Made by a program: the position numbers and the translations under genes. A stretch of 64,000 bases of DNA from Gonapodya sp. JEL0774. Taxonomy: Eukaryota > Monoblepharomycota > Monoblepharidomycetes > Monoblepharidales > Gonapodyaceae. Shown piece after piece: positions 14,046-26,292 of the stretch. The stretch is from NCBI GenBank assembly GCA_027604505.1, contig JADIIX010000018.1, positions 131,946 through 195,945 on the forward strand, written 5' to 3'. The notes below the pieces were generated by a model. That model was not told the DNA's origin and made no database searches. It saw only the letters and a list, made by a program, of their open reading frames with translations. How positions within the stretch are numbered: the first letter of the stretch is position 1; every line of letters begins with the position of its first letter.

Positions 14046-15946
14046 TTATGCCGCGCTTGCTCCTGCATCAGTACCACTTGACGGTGCTTCCGAGACCGCT
14101 CGTCCACTACCACTACCACTTCCCAAGGAATACCTCACAACACGCCGAGGCGCGGAATGGCCTTGTTGTGAACGTCCCGCGAAGGTGCCAGGCGGTGACG
14201 GGGAACCGTCACTTGAGGATGCCCAGGTTCCAGGAGACTCTTTCATATAATACCGAGTCGCTGTAGGAGTGCGTACATCTGAGGTGGGTTTGGGGGGAGG
14301 CCGGGAAAGCGTCCGAGGGGGAACAATGTTGCGGTACCGTGGGGGCGAAGCAGTTGGTCGTTCGGTAACACACCCGAGCGGAAATGTACCTTGCGACAAC
14401 GTAGTATAGTTGATTCCCTGATGTGTGGAATGCTCGTTTGATAACAAATCAACAGTAACGGCGGATAGACCCGGTTGACTACTTACCGAGCCCCACCCAT
14501 CGCCCAATCGAGCATTTACACCCAAGGCATCGCCAGGTCGCAGATCCACTTCATCTGCTTCCCTCCTTGTGTGGGAATGTCCAGCATGAACAATATTGCA
14601 AGATCCGGCAACGTAGTCACGCATACCAGTAGCCAGCTTACTGGTCCTGGAATATTGTCGGGAAAGAAGAGCATGATGACGGCGCAGAGCAGTTACAGTA
14701 GGAAGCTCTGTACTGAGTGAAACAGTGGGCGATCCTTCGGAGCTCTTCCCGTTGCCGACGAACAGTGCTCGCACTTTCTCACGCACGTCGCCGAGCTCCC
14801 GTTGCGCGACTGTTAGCTGTTCCACAAGGTTGTTGTTGGCGATTTGTAAGGCAGCAACGCGCTCCTGGGATGGAAGAATGCTCAAGGTGGACCCATTACG
14901 ACGAGGTGAAGATCCGCTCTCAGGTAACGAAGTCAATGTTGATAATAGTGTCACAGAAGTATTGAAATCAGAGTCTGCTGCTAGGGCTGTGGAACGCACT
15001 ACCGTGGCTGTGCCGCTATCCGAAGGAGAACCCAATGAGGTGAATTCCGTGGGTGAGAAGGAGAACGCGGACAATGGATCCTCGACCCAAGCGTCCCCAA
15101 CTCCCAACTCAACAGCCAAGAGAGGTAAGGGGAGTGGAATTATTGGTGGAATAGAGTTCATTTTCTTATCGAAAGTCCGATCGTTGGCCGTTTGTGCCTT
15201 CAAAATTGACAGAAATTCAGGTTGGGGTGAACAAGTGAGTCCAAACCCGTCCTCTCCAGCTGCAAGCCGCTGTGCTCGTTCCAGACTGAACTTTGTTACC
15301 CGCACTCCGTGCAGGAGAAGGCGTTTCACAATCTCAGCGTCTGGTTTAAGTGTGCGCGGAATCGGCTCGGGTGACACTCCATTGCCATAGTCCACCACCA
15401 CCACACCCCCAGGAGCATTCCACAAACGCTCTTCCGTAGGAGAGGATTCCGTCCAGTGGGTGAGAGCGAGGTCCAATGGAGAATGAAAGCGCCAGTTGGG
15501 ATTACGAAGCCAGGGAGCTTCCGCTAGTCCAGACGGGTTCGAGAGCCCTGCTGTCATCGCAGGAACGCGCCAAGATATCGGAGTGTTGACATCGTGGCCT
15601 TTGTGGCATGTTTTATGAGACAATGTAAGGTGATATATCGCATACAGTGGGACCCACTATCTGCACCGAGCAAAATGTCCACCATATCAGTTCGACCATC
15701 TCGCATAGCCAGCGCCAGCGCTGACTCGCACTCAGCTGACTCCTCCACGTCCTCACCGCTCCCAGCGCCTTTTTTCAGCCATCTGATCCGAACAACCTTT
15801 CGCGAGTTTGGGTCAACGCCTGCCTCCAACAGTGCCTGTAATAGCGGTAAATCACCAGCCTCTACAGCTTCTATAAGAAGGGCAGCTGGGTCCACAACAG
15901 CGGTTGCGGTCATGGTTGGCCGTCCAGGGTATTGGGGGTATTCCAA
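14046..15946 (-). CDS. Ankyrin - SH3 domain protein, array copy A
   Basis: First of three tandem paralogues. N-terminal ankyrin block: LLIEAVEAGDLPLLQALLEA, then PNSRKVVRIRW and ESALALAMRDGRTDMVDIL. A middle domain shared with copies B and C follows, ending in an ankyrin-like helix pair (DAEIVKRLLLHGVRVTKFSL). Then comes a Ser/Thr/Pro-rich linker with a short coiled coil (ERVAALQIANNNLVEQLTV). Near the C-terminus is an SH3 domain: HTRREADEVDLRPGDALGV, DGWG and, after splicing, SGINYTTLSQGTFPLGCV. The 69-nt intron 14418-14486 (GTAAGT...CATCAG) is stop-free and a multiple of three, so unspliced reading hides it. A 100-residue Ser/Pro/Arg tail follows. The first exon is 15946 or 15913 to about 15670. 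Function is unknown; the layout suggests a cytoplasmic scaffold. It is the most diverged of the three. Confidence 0.75.
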
Positions 15947-16405
15947 ATCGCGTCAAAACTCCGGCAAGTTGGGCGACTGGCTCGCCGCTGTAGCTGGGAA
16001 GGCGACCGCGCCGCGGGGGTTTGAGGATGATAGGAGATACAATAATGTCAGGTATATTAACTCGAAGAGCGAATTCAGCGCCACTCACACGTCCGTTAGC
16101 CTCCGCCCAATACTCATCTGAAAGTTTTAATTAATTAATCAATAGTTGATTATAGCTTCTACACCATGATATCAAAGTACCGACTTTCTATAGTAGCAGT
16201 TCACACTCTTTTCATCAAGCAGTGAATCAAGTGAGGTTTCTCGGATGAGTTCATCTCTCCACATCACACAATGGCAGCACCGTTAAAGTATAGCTGGCTG
16301 TAAGTTAGCTTTATGTTACGAGCTTTCACCTGCAACTAACTTGCTTTTTACTTCGGGGGAGTGAACCATTGGACATCGAAGACGGACAGCCAACCCCACT
16401 TACAA

Positions 16406-16435
16406 TAGTGGGTTTCAAAATTAGAGATTATGCAA
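16406..16435 (+). repeat. Left terminal inverted repeat of the MITE-like element
   Basis: 30 bases, 100% reverse-complementary to 16864-16893. Similarity stops abruptly after TGCAA. Confidence 0.9.
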
Positions 16436-16863
16436 GTCAAAAACAGTTCGCAGAATAATTGCTTCCGGCTGTGCATAATTTATTCTGCAACTCTGGATCC
16501 GCATAACGAAGACCGCATAACGCACAACAGCATCCAACAGACGTTCTAGTTAATTGAATAAGCTCTGCTCTACCAATCCCAAGTGCAAATCAATTGCTTT
16601 TGCAGCTTGTAAGAGGATTTTGATGCCAAATACAATCTTCATCGTATCAACCGCTTCTTTGGCGCCCGACTCCAAGCTTCTGCAAACAGTGGGACTACCC
16701 ACTGCCGAGCGTTAAGATTACTGTGAAACGTTGTAGAATGTCGAGGGAATGCTGATTTAGGTGCGACTTTGGAATGGAATCAGACATACTATTTTTGAAA
16801 CCCCCTCGCCTAATGAAAGGCAGAAACACATGGAATGGCCGCATAATTTTTCAGATGATGCGG

Positions 16864-16893
16864 TTGCATAATCTCTAATTTTGAAACCCACTA
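16864..16893 (-). repeat. Right terminal inverted repeat of the MITE-like element
   Basis: Exact reverse complement of 16406-16435. Confidence 0.9.
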
Positions 16894-17160
16894 ATCTATT
16901 TTTAATGCCTCAAAATTAGGGTAGCTGAAGCCATATTCTATGGATCGGGTTCCTTGTGTGATGCTTGAATCTTTGAATCAGTGACAGTGAGTATGCTTTC
17001 GTGCTTCCACCTCTCCTCTCGTCCCTTCGACCACTTAATGATCCAGCGGACCTGTCCAAACTTAAAATGTACGTATCCAAAAATTTTTGATTGACTCTGT
17101 GCTGCCTCCTCCTGTCCCCGCAGGAGCTCGCGCGTGCGAGTATTTTTGCAGGTTGCTGTA

Positions 17161-19385
17161 TCAAACAACAACCACCTCCCCATTTAACCTCATCTCCGGT
17201 AGTGCTAAGCCGGCGTCCGAATCGGAAGAAGACGAGCACACAGAAGAGTCATCGTCATCAGAGGCTCCGACGAGACCAATTTTAGCGTTGGAAGGATTTC
17301 CAGTCACACCAATGTTTGCTCTCCGCAAATTCGGCGCCATGATACTGTCAGTCGAGAAATTACTAACAGGGCTGTATAGTCCACGGTTGGAGAGCGAGAC
17401 TGAATTTGGAGCACTAATACCGCTCAGACCCGCTGACATTGTTCGGTATGGAAGAGGAGGCGCCGATAAATGGCTACTGGATTGATCTTCCAGATGCTGA
17501 GAAACAACAGTCGACATTGGTGACGCAGACACGGGAGAGGTAGAAAGGTATCCCATTGGGAAAAATCCAGATTGAATCGTATTTCTGTTGGTGCCCTGGA
17601 TGGATGACCAGCAATGATAGTACTGAGGTAAGATATCCTGGTCACATATTGAAAGACGTCCTACTCACGGCACCCCATCCATCAGCAAGCTCATAAATAC
17701 ACCAAATTGCATCGCCAACACTCAATGACACTTCGTCAGACTCCCTGCGCTCATAAGGATGTTGAGCATAGAGGAGCTTCCGCACGGAAACAGGCGCTTC
17801 CCCGTTAACAACCTGTTCAAGCTCCAACATCGTCGCAAAGGCTGCTGCGCTCACTGACGTGTTCACTGTGGACACAGATCGGTCTGCCCTATGAACTCTT
17901 TCTACCAGAGTGTCTGTCCGCATGGTGAAATTGTCCATTTCGAGCACCAGCTTATCTCTCTCCAATTCACCTATTCGTGAGCCACGATCTTCTAAAGCGT
18001 GTTCCAAAGAAACTGCCCGTTTCTGAAGGTCTTCAATCAGTTGACGCTGCGACTCAATGGTAGACGCTTGCTCGGCCAACGCCTGCGTCATGTCCGAGGT
18101 ATCAAGAACGGGGAGAATAGGGCTTACAGGACTCGGTGAGGATCGTCGAGTTGACGCGGTGCGAGGGTGATTTTGAATCCGGTTGACGGTTCGGGACCGA
18201 ATCGGTTGGGGGAAAGTTCCATGTTCGTGTTCGTGGTGTATGGTCCGCTGAGCTTTTGATCCATTCATATGTACATTCAGCCCATCTGCTGCAAAAGTGT
18301 CCATCCCTATGGGGGTGGATGATCCGGAGGCCGGTGGAGTATCCAATTGACGATCACGAAGGTGGGCCTGAAGGACTTCATAATACGACTGCTCAGGTGG
18401 AAAAGTGTCACCCCACCGGTTGGATCCCTTGGCAAGTTCCTTTGCAGCCTGGAGTTCGCCCTCGGAAACACGTGCGCCATGTTTGAGAAGCAGCTGAACA
18501 ATGTCGATGCTCGGAATCAACGTGAAGCGGTCACACACACCGTCCCAGTCCGAAGGATTCTCGAGCACGACCTCGGCACCCATTTTATTGAAGTCCCAGC
18601 GTCCACAATTCAGAGCGAACTCGAGTGCTGACCGGTACTTGTATGCTTCATCCTCGAGCCAGCGCTGTGAGTCCCATTTCTTCTTATCCCACTTTGAATG
18701 GTACCATGAGAGCTTCCATCTTATACGAGAGTTAGCATCGCAACCTGGGGAAAGGGAACGGTTGAGAGTCCGAGTCACTAGTTTCATCAAAAGTCAGACG
18801 TGCTCCTCCTTCGCCCTCGTTCCAGCACGGAGTCAAACAAAACATCTGTTATTATTCGAAGTGAGTGAGGGGAGCGCCTAATCCGTGTGACAAGACCCCA
18901 ATGTCCAGCAAATTGTCCCTGGTCAGTCATCTGTCACGAAAGCTGCCCCATGCCGTGCAGTTCATCTGGCAGCTTTTGCTTCACATAGCGTGACATATGT
19001 TCTTTGGCACAAACAAACAAAATACTGCAGTTCAACTGGTTTCTCCTGTGGCGCTTGTGTAAAACCGCCGTTCTCATCCCCAGTCAAAGTCTCCATTCAA
19101 CAACTCACCTGCCTCGAGCAGCACCCTCACGACATCCGGCCTCCCGTTTCTGATCGCTAACGCAAGAGCCGATTCTGCCCACACGGAATCCGTCTCCTTA
19201 GTGGCGGAGTCCAGCTTCACTCTGAGGGTTACTTTCTTCCGCGCACCCACGTCGGCACCCAGCTCACAGGCGCGCCTTGCCGCGGAAGCAGAGCCCCATT
19301 CGACAGCCTCAATGAGACGTGCGTTCGCCCCCTCATTCATTCCTGACTCTCCGAGTTTCGGGTCCTTTTTGGGACCAGTTTGCAT
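17161..19385 (-). CDS. Ankyrin - coiled coil - SH3 protein, array copy B
   Basis: Second paralogue. Exon 1 (19385 or 19340 to about 19109) encodes NARLIEAVEWGSASAARRA, ELGADVGARKKVTLRV and ESALALAIRNGRPDVVRVLL. After a roughly 360-nt intron, exon 2 starts at about 18746 with CDANSRIRWKLSWYHSKW, then YRSALEFALNCGRWDFNKMG and IDIVQLLLKHGARVSEGELQ. A short coiled coil follows (QLIEDLQKRAVSLEHALEDR and GELERDKLVLEMDN). The SH3 domain starts YAQHPYERRESDEVSLSVGD, passes DGWGA at a GTGAGT donor, and finishes in the next exon with GTNRNTIQSGFFPMGYLS. The tail is Ser-rich with an acidic DDDDSSVCSSSSDSDAG patch. The final SH3 intron follows the DGWG motif in all three copies, showing common descent. 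The stop at 17161 is an open-frame end. Confidence 0.8.
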
Positions 19386-19567
19386 CCTTTTCCTCCACCA
19401 ACGAACCTTTTTATCATCCCAAAAGGCAAGAGATCTCTTATCCCCATATTATGAGACCAGTACATACGCACAATCGGATACATGATGATAGAGGCTGCAG
19501 TTGACTGTACAAAATGATATACTAATAATAATTACTCGACAAGTTCACCCGACATGTTTATAAAGAT

Positions 19568-22099
19568 CTATCTGTTCAACCTCGCTCCAAACACCGAAGT
19601 TGGTTGATGCCAAATTCCGGAATCAGTATCTGATATGGCGACGGACATTATTTCGCCATTGTTCTCAAAAGCTGGGACAGTTGGATGTGGTGGTATGACT
19701 GGCAGAGGTGGCGGCTTGTATGAAAGAGCTGCAGGGGGTTGAGGCGCGCCAGTTTGAGCACCGTAGGGCCTGAAATCGTTCGCAGATGTTGCATCCGGTT
19801 TTGCTATCGAAGAGGCGGGCGCAGGCATGGTAATATTCGGTGCTTTTGGTGCACGAGTTGAGCTCGTTCGTTTGGAGATGATGGGCTGCTGTGGTCGTGT
19901 GGGAGCACAGCACACGAAGGGAAACACGCCAGACTGCTTTCGAGAGTTAGTACCCTGCGCCCAGCTTGAAATGAAAAACGTTGGAAGTTTTTGAAAGAAA
20001 AGACGGAAGTGTCAAGTATAAGTTAGTTCTTATTCCTCTGGTAAAAAATGAAAATACACACCCATCTGCGAAGACATGAACGACATAAACCTCCTCGCGT
20101 TCGTTCAAAGGAATCTCATCTTCACTAGTTGGGAGAAAAGATGTGGTGGCAAACATAATCTTCCCTACGGGCTTTGGGGTGGGGAATGGATTCTGAACAG
20201 GACTTGGAGCCCTTACATTGCTGTCTTGGGTGTGGGTGAGTGGGTGGGACGGATTTGTCGAGACTTGAAATTCGCTGGGAGGCAGATAATTGAATGGGAC
20301 GTTACGAGGGAGTGTTGTCGGTACGTTCGGGGGGTATGGGAGGGTCCGCCCTGGCAGTGTTGCAGCGGCAATCATTCCTGTACCAGCCGCTGCATTGGCA
20401 GCCTGCAACTTGTCCTTCAATGTTGCGATAGTCACGTGTGCATCTCTCCCCTCCTTCTCCAATGCCGAGGCGCGCAATCTTTCCCCGGCAAGGTTCTGCT
20501 CCAGTGCCACCAGTCGTGCGCGATCCAAATTGGACGTTTGACCGGCCATTGCCGCTTGAGCACGTTCCGCTGACAGCTGTTGCTGCAGCTGATCCTTATC
20601 CGCATGCACGGCGGCAAGTTGTTGTCTAAGTTGACTCGACACTGCTCGCTCTGCCGCAAGTTCCTGCAAGAGCTGCGACGATCGCGACCGCTCGAGCGAG
20701 AATCGACTTTCCGCCGCAGCTTTTTCCGCCTGCAAAGCCTGGTTAGCAGTCTCCAAGTCTGTGATCTTCGCTGTCAAGGTACTCTTCTCGGCTTCGAGTT
20801 GGCGGCTTTGAGTCGAAAGTGTCTGTCGTTCTCTTTCCAGTTCTGCAATGCGAGCTCCCAGTCGACCCTTTTCTCTCTCGGCCTCCTGTAATCGTGAGTT
20901 CTGCGCATCTCCAGCTGTCAGCTTCCGTTCGAATCGCGCCCGCTCCGTATCCAACTCTACTGTCTTGGATGCCAACTGAGTAGCCAGATGTTGCCGCTCT
21001 CGTTCCAACTCCGGTACCCGCGCGGCCAGAATTGCAAGTTGCTGGCGCTGATTTTCCAACTCCGTCAATCGATTACGAAGCCGGTCGTTGGAGGATAAAC
21101 CTCCGCTTCCACCTCCAGCACTTCCAGCACTGTTCCCAGATCCTGTCAGCTGCTTCCTGAGTTCGTCAATGGTCTCTCGCAGCTTTTCGTTCAACCGCAT
21201 CTGCTCGGTCAGCTTCTCGGCAACACGTGCCAATTCTTGCGCGTGTGCTAGCTTTGAAGAGGTGCTGCTCGCTGCATCTCCAGATCCAGATGATACATTG
21301 CTTCGGTGTCGGGGCAGGCTACCACCGTCGATTATCCGGTCGCTGGATCTAAATTGTCCCTGTCTAGCCTTAAGTAATCGAAGAAAAGCATCGTTCGCGG
21401 GAAATTGCTGTCCATATCGGTCCTTGCCGTCCCTGAGCTCACGAGCTCTTCGCATTTCCGCGTCCCCAAACTGTGCCCCACAGTTCAATACTTGGCGGCA
21501 GAACGAGGATATGTCAATCAGCTGAGCTTTATAGATTCCTTCCATGACAAGGGACTTACGGAGTTCCACAATCTCAACGGAAGGAACAAGTTGGAAGAAG
21601 TCACTGACATCCTCGCCAGTACTCGGATCTGTTACGGTGATACGAGCCCCAGGCTTGTTGAAGTACAAGGGCCCACGCACTAGTGCAAACTCGGTGAGCG
21701 AGGCAAAGGAGTTGTTCGTCCATCTTAATGTTTCCCAATCGCGTTGTGTCCATTTTGCATGTGGGAATGCGATCTTCCAGTCCACAGCCGAATTGACGTC
21801 AGTCGCTCCTGTTCGAATAAGAGGAGTAATCTGTCTTGAGCAAACAAGAGCCACAACAGTGTGTGCTTACTTGAATTGAGGAGCATCCGCAGAATTTCTA
21901 CATTTGAACTCCGAACGGACAGAAGAAGCGCAGACTCCACCATCACCGTTTCTGATTCCATTTTACCGTTCACATTGACACACAAGGTCACTGATTTGCG
22001 AGCGTTGGGGCTTGCACCAGACTGAAGAGCCTGGGCGATTTCTTGAAGATCCCCGCGTTCGAGGGCTTCCAAAAGCTGCGAGTTTGGGTCCGAACTCAT
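19568..22099 (-). CDS. Ankyrin - long coiled coil - SH3 protein, array copy C
   Basis: Third paralogue. Exon 1 (22099 to about 21877): NSQLLEALERGDLQEIAQAL, SGASPNARKSVTLCVNV and ESALLLSVRSSNVEILRMLL. Exon 2 begins ATDVNSAVDWKIAFPHAKW and holds the shared middle domain (YFNKPGARITVTDP, SVEIVELLLNCGAQFGDAEM). It is interrupted by a stop-free 69-nt intron at 21491-21559, whose removal restores VELLLNCG. A coiled coil of about 250 residues follows, rich in LERERQ, RLQEAEREKGRL and LRQQLAAVHADK heptads, far longer than in A or B. The SH3 domain (DEIPLNEREEVYVVHVFADG) is spliced to WAQGTNSRKQSGVFPFVCC in the last exon, which ends GARLNR at 19568. The coiled coil suggests oligomerisation. Function is not established. 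Confidence 0.82.
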
Positions 22100-22726
22100 A
22101 TCAGCGCCGTCTCCACTAGGCTCCGATATCAGAGCAAGATTGATGCTGGATTTCCCTTAGAAAATAGCAACGGGCGACGTTTGTGTGAACAACGATGGGA
22201 AGAAGTGATGTTGCTGTGGACTTATGGACGTGATAAAAGTCGGAGGTCTCAACTCAGCACAAGCTCGTGGCAACCACAACAAACGATTCGCTCATCAAAA
22301 GATCGATTGATGTTTTGGGTGAATTATCGGCGGACCTTTGCGTTTGAGTTTATTATTGCGCATAGTTCCGCAGATGTCACCGGCTTTCCTGGGACGCTGC
22401 AGAGTGGGAGGAGAACAGAACACCTGCTGTATTCCCCCCATTGTAATCCTCTTAGTCTTGCATTTGTCATCCCTCTCAATCCAAGTCATGTGTGGACAGG
22501 CAGGAGGATAGAGATTACGCGTATCATTGGTTGTTATTGAATCTACGATAAGAGTAAGCAGAGGGGCGTGGACGGCCGCTAGTCTGTGGTGCTCAATAAT
22601 ATCGACAAATTTTGATGTGTTCAGTTTGTGGTGAGTGCAGCAATAATGGCGTCTCGCGATGGGGACTGCCACGGAGGTCGGTTGGGATTGTGCCGATCGT
22701 TTCACTTTCAAATTCGCAATTTCGCA
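22100..22726. other. Intergenic promoter region between array copy C and the GMC gene
   Basis: Divergent upstream region of both genes. Short frames on both strands have no family resemblance, and no repeats were noticed. Confidence 0.45.
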
Positions 22727-25700
22727 ATGGACGGGGTGAACAAGGTTGCTGCCAAAATTCCAGGCGGTTCGTTTTTGCCATTGCTCCCGTCAATCCCGTC
22801 AATCCCGTCAATCAAGCTCAGCACGATGCTGGTTCTCCGTTTCAGTTCAATATGTCGCCAATGCACTTGGCATTCCGCCCGTGGCTGTCGCAGCGGCGGG
22901 CGCTGCAGTTATTGGAAGTGTTGCTTACCTCTCGAGGAAGGAGAAGGTGGCCGAAGTCGCTGGTTTAGATGGCAAATCCTTTGATTGTGGGTGAAATACC
23001 GATACTCCGCTCGTTTTACATTACCTCACGGTACTTCCGTTTTACCCTCTTGCTGTACTTCCAAGTCATTATTGTTGGCGCTGGCAGTGCAGGAAGTGTT
23101 TTGGCCTCCCGTCTCTCTGGTGAGCGTCACTTGCTGTCGTCCTAGCCATTTTGCGCACGTGGGTTCAAAGATACAGTCTCATATACTCACACCAATACAT
23201 ATCACTACAGAGAACCCAAACATTTCAGTGCTTCTTCTGGAAGCTGGAAGAGATAATACTCACTTCAACGTTCAGCGAATGCTTGGTTACTTTGATCTGC
23301 AGGCAAGTATCGCAGTTACCGAATGTCCCTCTACACACTGACCATTCTCATCCGCATTAATCTTTATAGCTGAGCGAATTCGACTGGCAGTTCAAGAGCA
23401 CACCGCAGCCAAACACCTATGGTCGTGTGCATTTCTGGGTGAGCTCCGTGGTCTTGTGGAAGAAGTGGGGGAAACCAAACCTTACGCTTTATCTGTTCCG
23501 TGCTCTGTCTAGCCACGAGGACGCGTGAGTCACGATCAAGATTCTAGGGGGAAACGTGCGTATCTGATTCCTCATGGCACACCAGACTCTGGGCGGGTGC
23601 TCGTCCATTAATGCCTGCTTCTACGTACGCTGCTCGCCAGAGGGTAAGCTGTTGTCTCTTCTGAGTACAATTTCTGGTGATAATAAGCGTCTCAAGCCAA
23701 TGTCTCGTTTGTATCATTGCATAATTGGTGATTCTGAAATCGTGTGGGCACAAACCAAGATTACAACGAATGGGCGAACAAACATGGTTGTGTGGGATGG
23801 GATTACAAAACTCTTCTCCCGTATTTTGCCAAGTCTGAACAGCTCACCACTGTTGATGGCAGGGTGGTATCCCTTCCAGAGCACGGCACAAAAGGACCTT
23901 TAAACGTGACCTACCACACTGACAACGATGTGCACCCTTATTCTAAACATATAAGGGACAGTTTTGTCAACACTGGACTTGTCAAGAAGACAGACGACTA
24001 CAATGGGAAGGAACAGCGTGGAGTCGGATACATTCAACACACGGTCGGATCAGACGGTTTTCGAACGGACGCCTACACCTCTTGGATCATCAAAACCAGT
24101 GCCGAAAAGCGCAAGAACCTTACGATCGCGACACTCTCACAAGTGACCAAGGTTCTGTTCGACCACAACAAGCGGGCGATCGGTGTCCAGTTTCGACACG
24201 GGAAAAACGTAGATGAACTGCGGAAGGCGAAAGATCAGGCGGTGTACGCGCGGAAAGAAGTCATCTTATCTGGCGGCGCCGTGTGCTCTCCGTGGATCTT
24301 GATGAATTCAGGAATCGGACCCGCTGCTCACCTCCGACAAGTAGGAATACAGCCACTTGTTGACAACAGTGCCGTCGGTGCCAATTTGAAAGGTAGCGTC
24401 CCCCTTTGTTTTGACACTTCACCTTTTAATTAACACCTACGTTGTGCCAGACCGTAAGCACGTGCATCAGCGGCTCCGTGGACTCCTGCGGTAACTTTTC
24501 ATCTTGTCTCATCTTGTGCGCAGACATGTTTCTCCTTCAATCTTTCGAGACGAAGGAAAGAGGTCCATTAGCCACCGCCGAGTTTAGCATAGACACCATT
24601 GGGACTGTCCTGAATGCGTTGATTTTCCGCAGGGGATTACTCAGGACTCTCGGAGTGAGTAAAGTTGAGATCAAGCGTCCCTTGTCATGCCTCATGCTGG
24701 CACTGCCGTCGCATTCCTACTGATTATAGCTGGAGACGATGGTCTTTATGGATAGTGGAGTGAGTAACAACGAACTACGGGAACGTATCGCCCCCTCTCT
24801 AACCGCAGGGGCTTCTTTGCTCCAGGTTGATGCCAAGAAAACTAAAGCTGATCTCCAGTTCCATTCCGCCCCGACATTCTTCGCGTAAGCATAAAAATGA
24901 AACCATTGTTAATTCGCACATTCAGTCGTCTTTTTCTGTGAAGCGGCAACCCTACATTTCTGGGTAATGTATTGAAGCCACTTAACCTCACCTCGGTGGA
25001 TCCCGAGGGCAAAGTTGTACATGCGTACACATTGCTTCCAACTTTGCTCAATCCCAAGAGTGTTGGATTTGTGGCACTCAAAAGTGCGGATCCTTTTGAG
25101 TACCCAGTGGTGGAGGTAAGGCAAGGATACGTTCTATGTGCCCTCGACAGTACACCTTACAGCTTGTTCCACAACCTCAAGCCCAATTATCTTTCACACC
25201 CCGATGATCTGAAAGTACTTATAAATGGTTTGAAAATTGGTCGAAAGTGCGCGTTTTCGGAGAATATCTTCGGGTGTCCAGGTGCTAAGTGTTGTCTTCT
25301 GCTCGCTCGCACAGAGTCGCCGCAACCGAACCTTTGAAATCTCTCACGAAGCGTGAGGTTCCAGTGAGTGCTGTATTCATTGGGAGATAGAGACCACGTC
25401 TGACTCCGTGACATCAGGATGCCAACGTGAAAGCAGATCCGAGCGATGAGGAAGCGTACTTGGAGGAAGTTGTGAGGAGAAATGTAGGTCATGTTGTCGA
25501 AGATGTCATTCCATGGTATCCTGACCATTGTTAACAACAACAGGCGGTGACTGTCTACCACCCGAGTCAGTTTCCATTTTTGACTCTTTCATTCTCGGCG
25601 CATTACTGATATGACCAATGTCGCCAGCTTCTTCCTGCAGGATGGGTCCTGATGGAGATCCCAATTCCGTTGTAGACCTTCGTTGCAGAGTGAAAGGAGT

Positions 25701-25930
25701 GACGGGACTGCGGATTGTTGACGCTAGCATATTCCCAGACATTGTGGGTTGCCTTGTGGTGTGTCGTTCCGATGATTTCGCGTTCGCGGACCCTCTTGTC
25801 CTTGGCCCTCACCTCTCGGTACAATTTCACAACTGTTCTTCAGGTGATGGGCAACACCAACGCCCCCACGTATGTGGTCGCGGAGCGCGCTGCCGATTTG
25901 ATCAAAGAGGACTACAAACTGGGGCTGTAA
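22727..25930 (+). CDS. GMC oxidoreductase (choline dehydrogenase / glucose oxidase family)
   Basis: FAD-dependent alcohol oxidase or dehydrogenase. The start [13 protein letters not shown] at 22727 is spliced to a hydrophobic N-terminal segment ([20 protein letters not shown]) that may anchor the enzyme in a membrane. Then come the Rossmann motif [28 protein letters not shown], and the GMC signature split over PRGR (12-nt exon 23513-23524) and [19 protein letters not shown]. Next are [16 protein letters not shown], the second GMC signature region ([19 protein letters not shown]), [29 protein letters not shown] with the catalytic His, and [22 protein letters not shown] with the second catalytic-pair region. 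About 14 exons. One intron (23303-23369) appears to use a GC-AG donor, and the first intron holds three tandem copies of TCCCGTCAA (22785-22811). The substrate cannot be told from sequence. Confidence 0.85.
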
Positions 25931-26292
25931 GAAGGTCGGCAGAACGTTGAGTTTTTGGTCCAATTTTGAACACGGAAACAGTGATGTACAATTCTTCAAA
26001 TGAGTGACTCTCTTGGAGTAATAATGTGGATGCTTAAGTACAATTACATTGCGTCCCTTGATACATACATATGGATGCCATCAATCTTCGCTGATCCAGG
26101 TATGTTCACTTTGGGCGTTGTAGCACTACAGACACGATCTGCACCACGTGGATATGGGTTGTGACGGGCTGCTCACCTTCGCATTCGAAACCGTCCAACA
26201 AATGGGGCAAAGTACCCACCGGGCCACTCGCCCACTATAAAACGAGACTGAGAGAGATGAGGACAAGATAGGAGGGTAAGAGCTCTCCGAAT
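25931..26292. other. Intergenic between convergent GMC and DGAT2 genes
   Basis: Presumed 3' untranslated and termination sequence of both genes. No feature seen. Confidence 0.45.

Larger units (their letters stand above)
16406..16893. mobile_element. MITE-like element with perfect 30-bp terminal inverted repeats and TA flanks
   Basis: The 30 bases at 16406-16435 are the exact reverse complement of 16864-16893. Inside flanking TA dinucleotides (16406-16407 and 16892-16893) the element starts GTGGGTTTCAAAATTAGAG and ends with its complement. The span of 488 bp, no coding frame, an AT-rich interior and TA at both ends fit a non-autonomous Tc1/mariner-type MITE with TA target duplication. The interior carries five scattered GCATAA/GCATAAT motifs. 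It sits in the intergenic stretch between ANK-SH3 copies A and B. The transposase family is inferred only from the TA flank. Confidence 0.8.

Noticed and set aside
20076-21525. Plus-strand frames of 80-165 codons opposite array copy C
   Set aside because: Antisense shadows of the coiled-coil exon, whose heptad pattern is clear on the minus strand.
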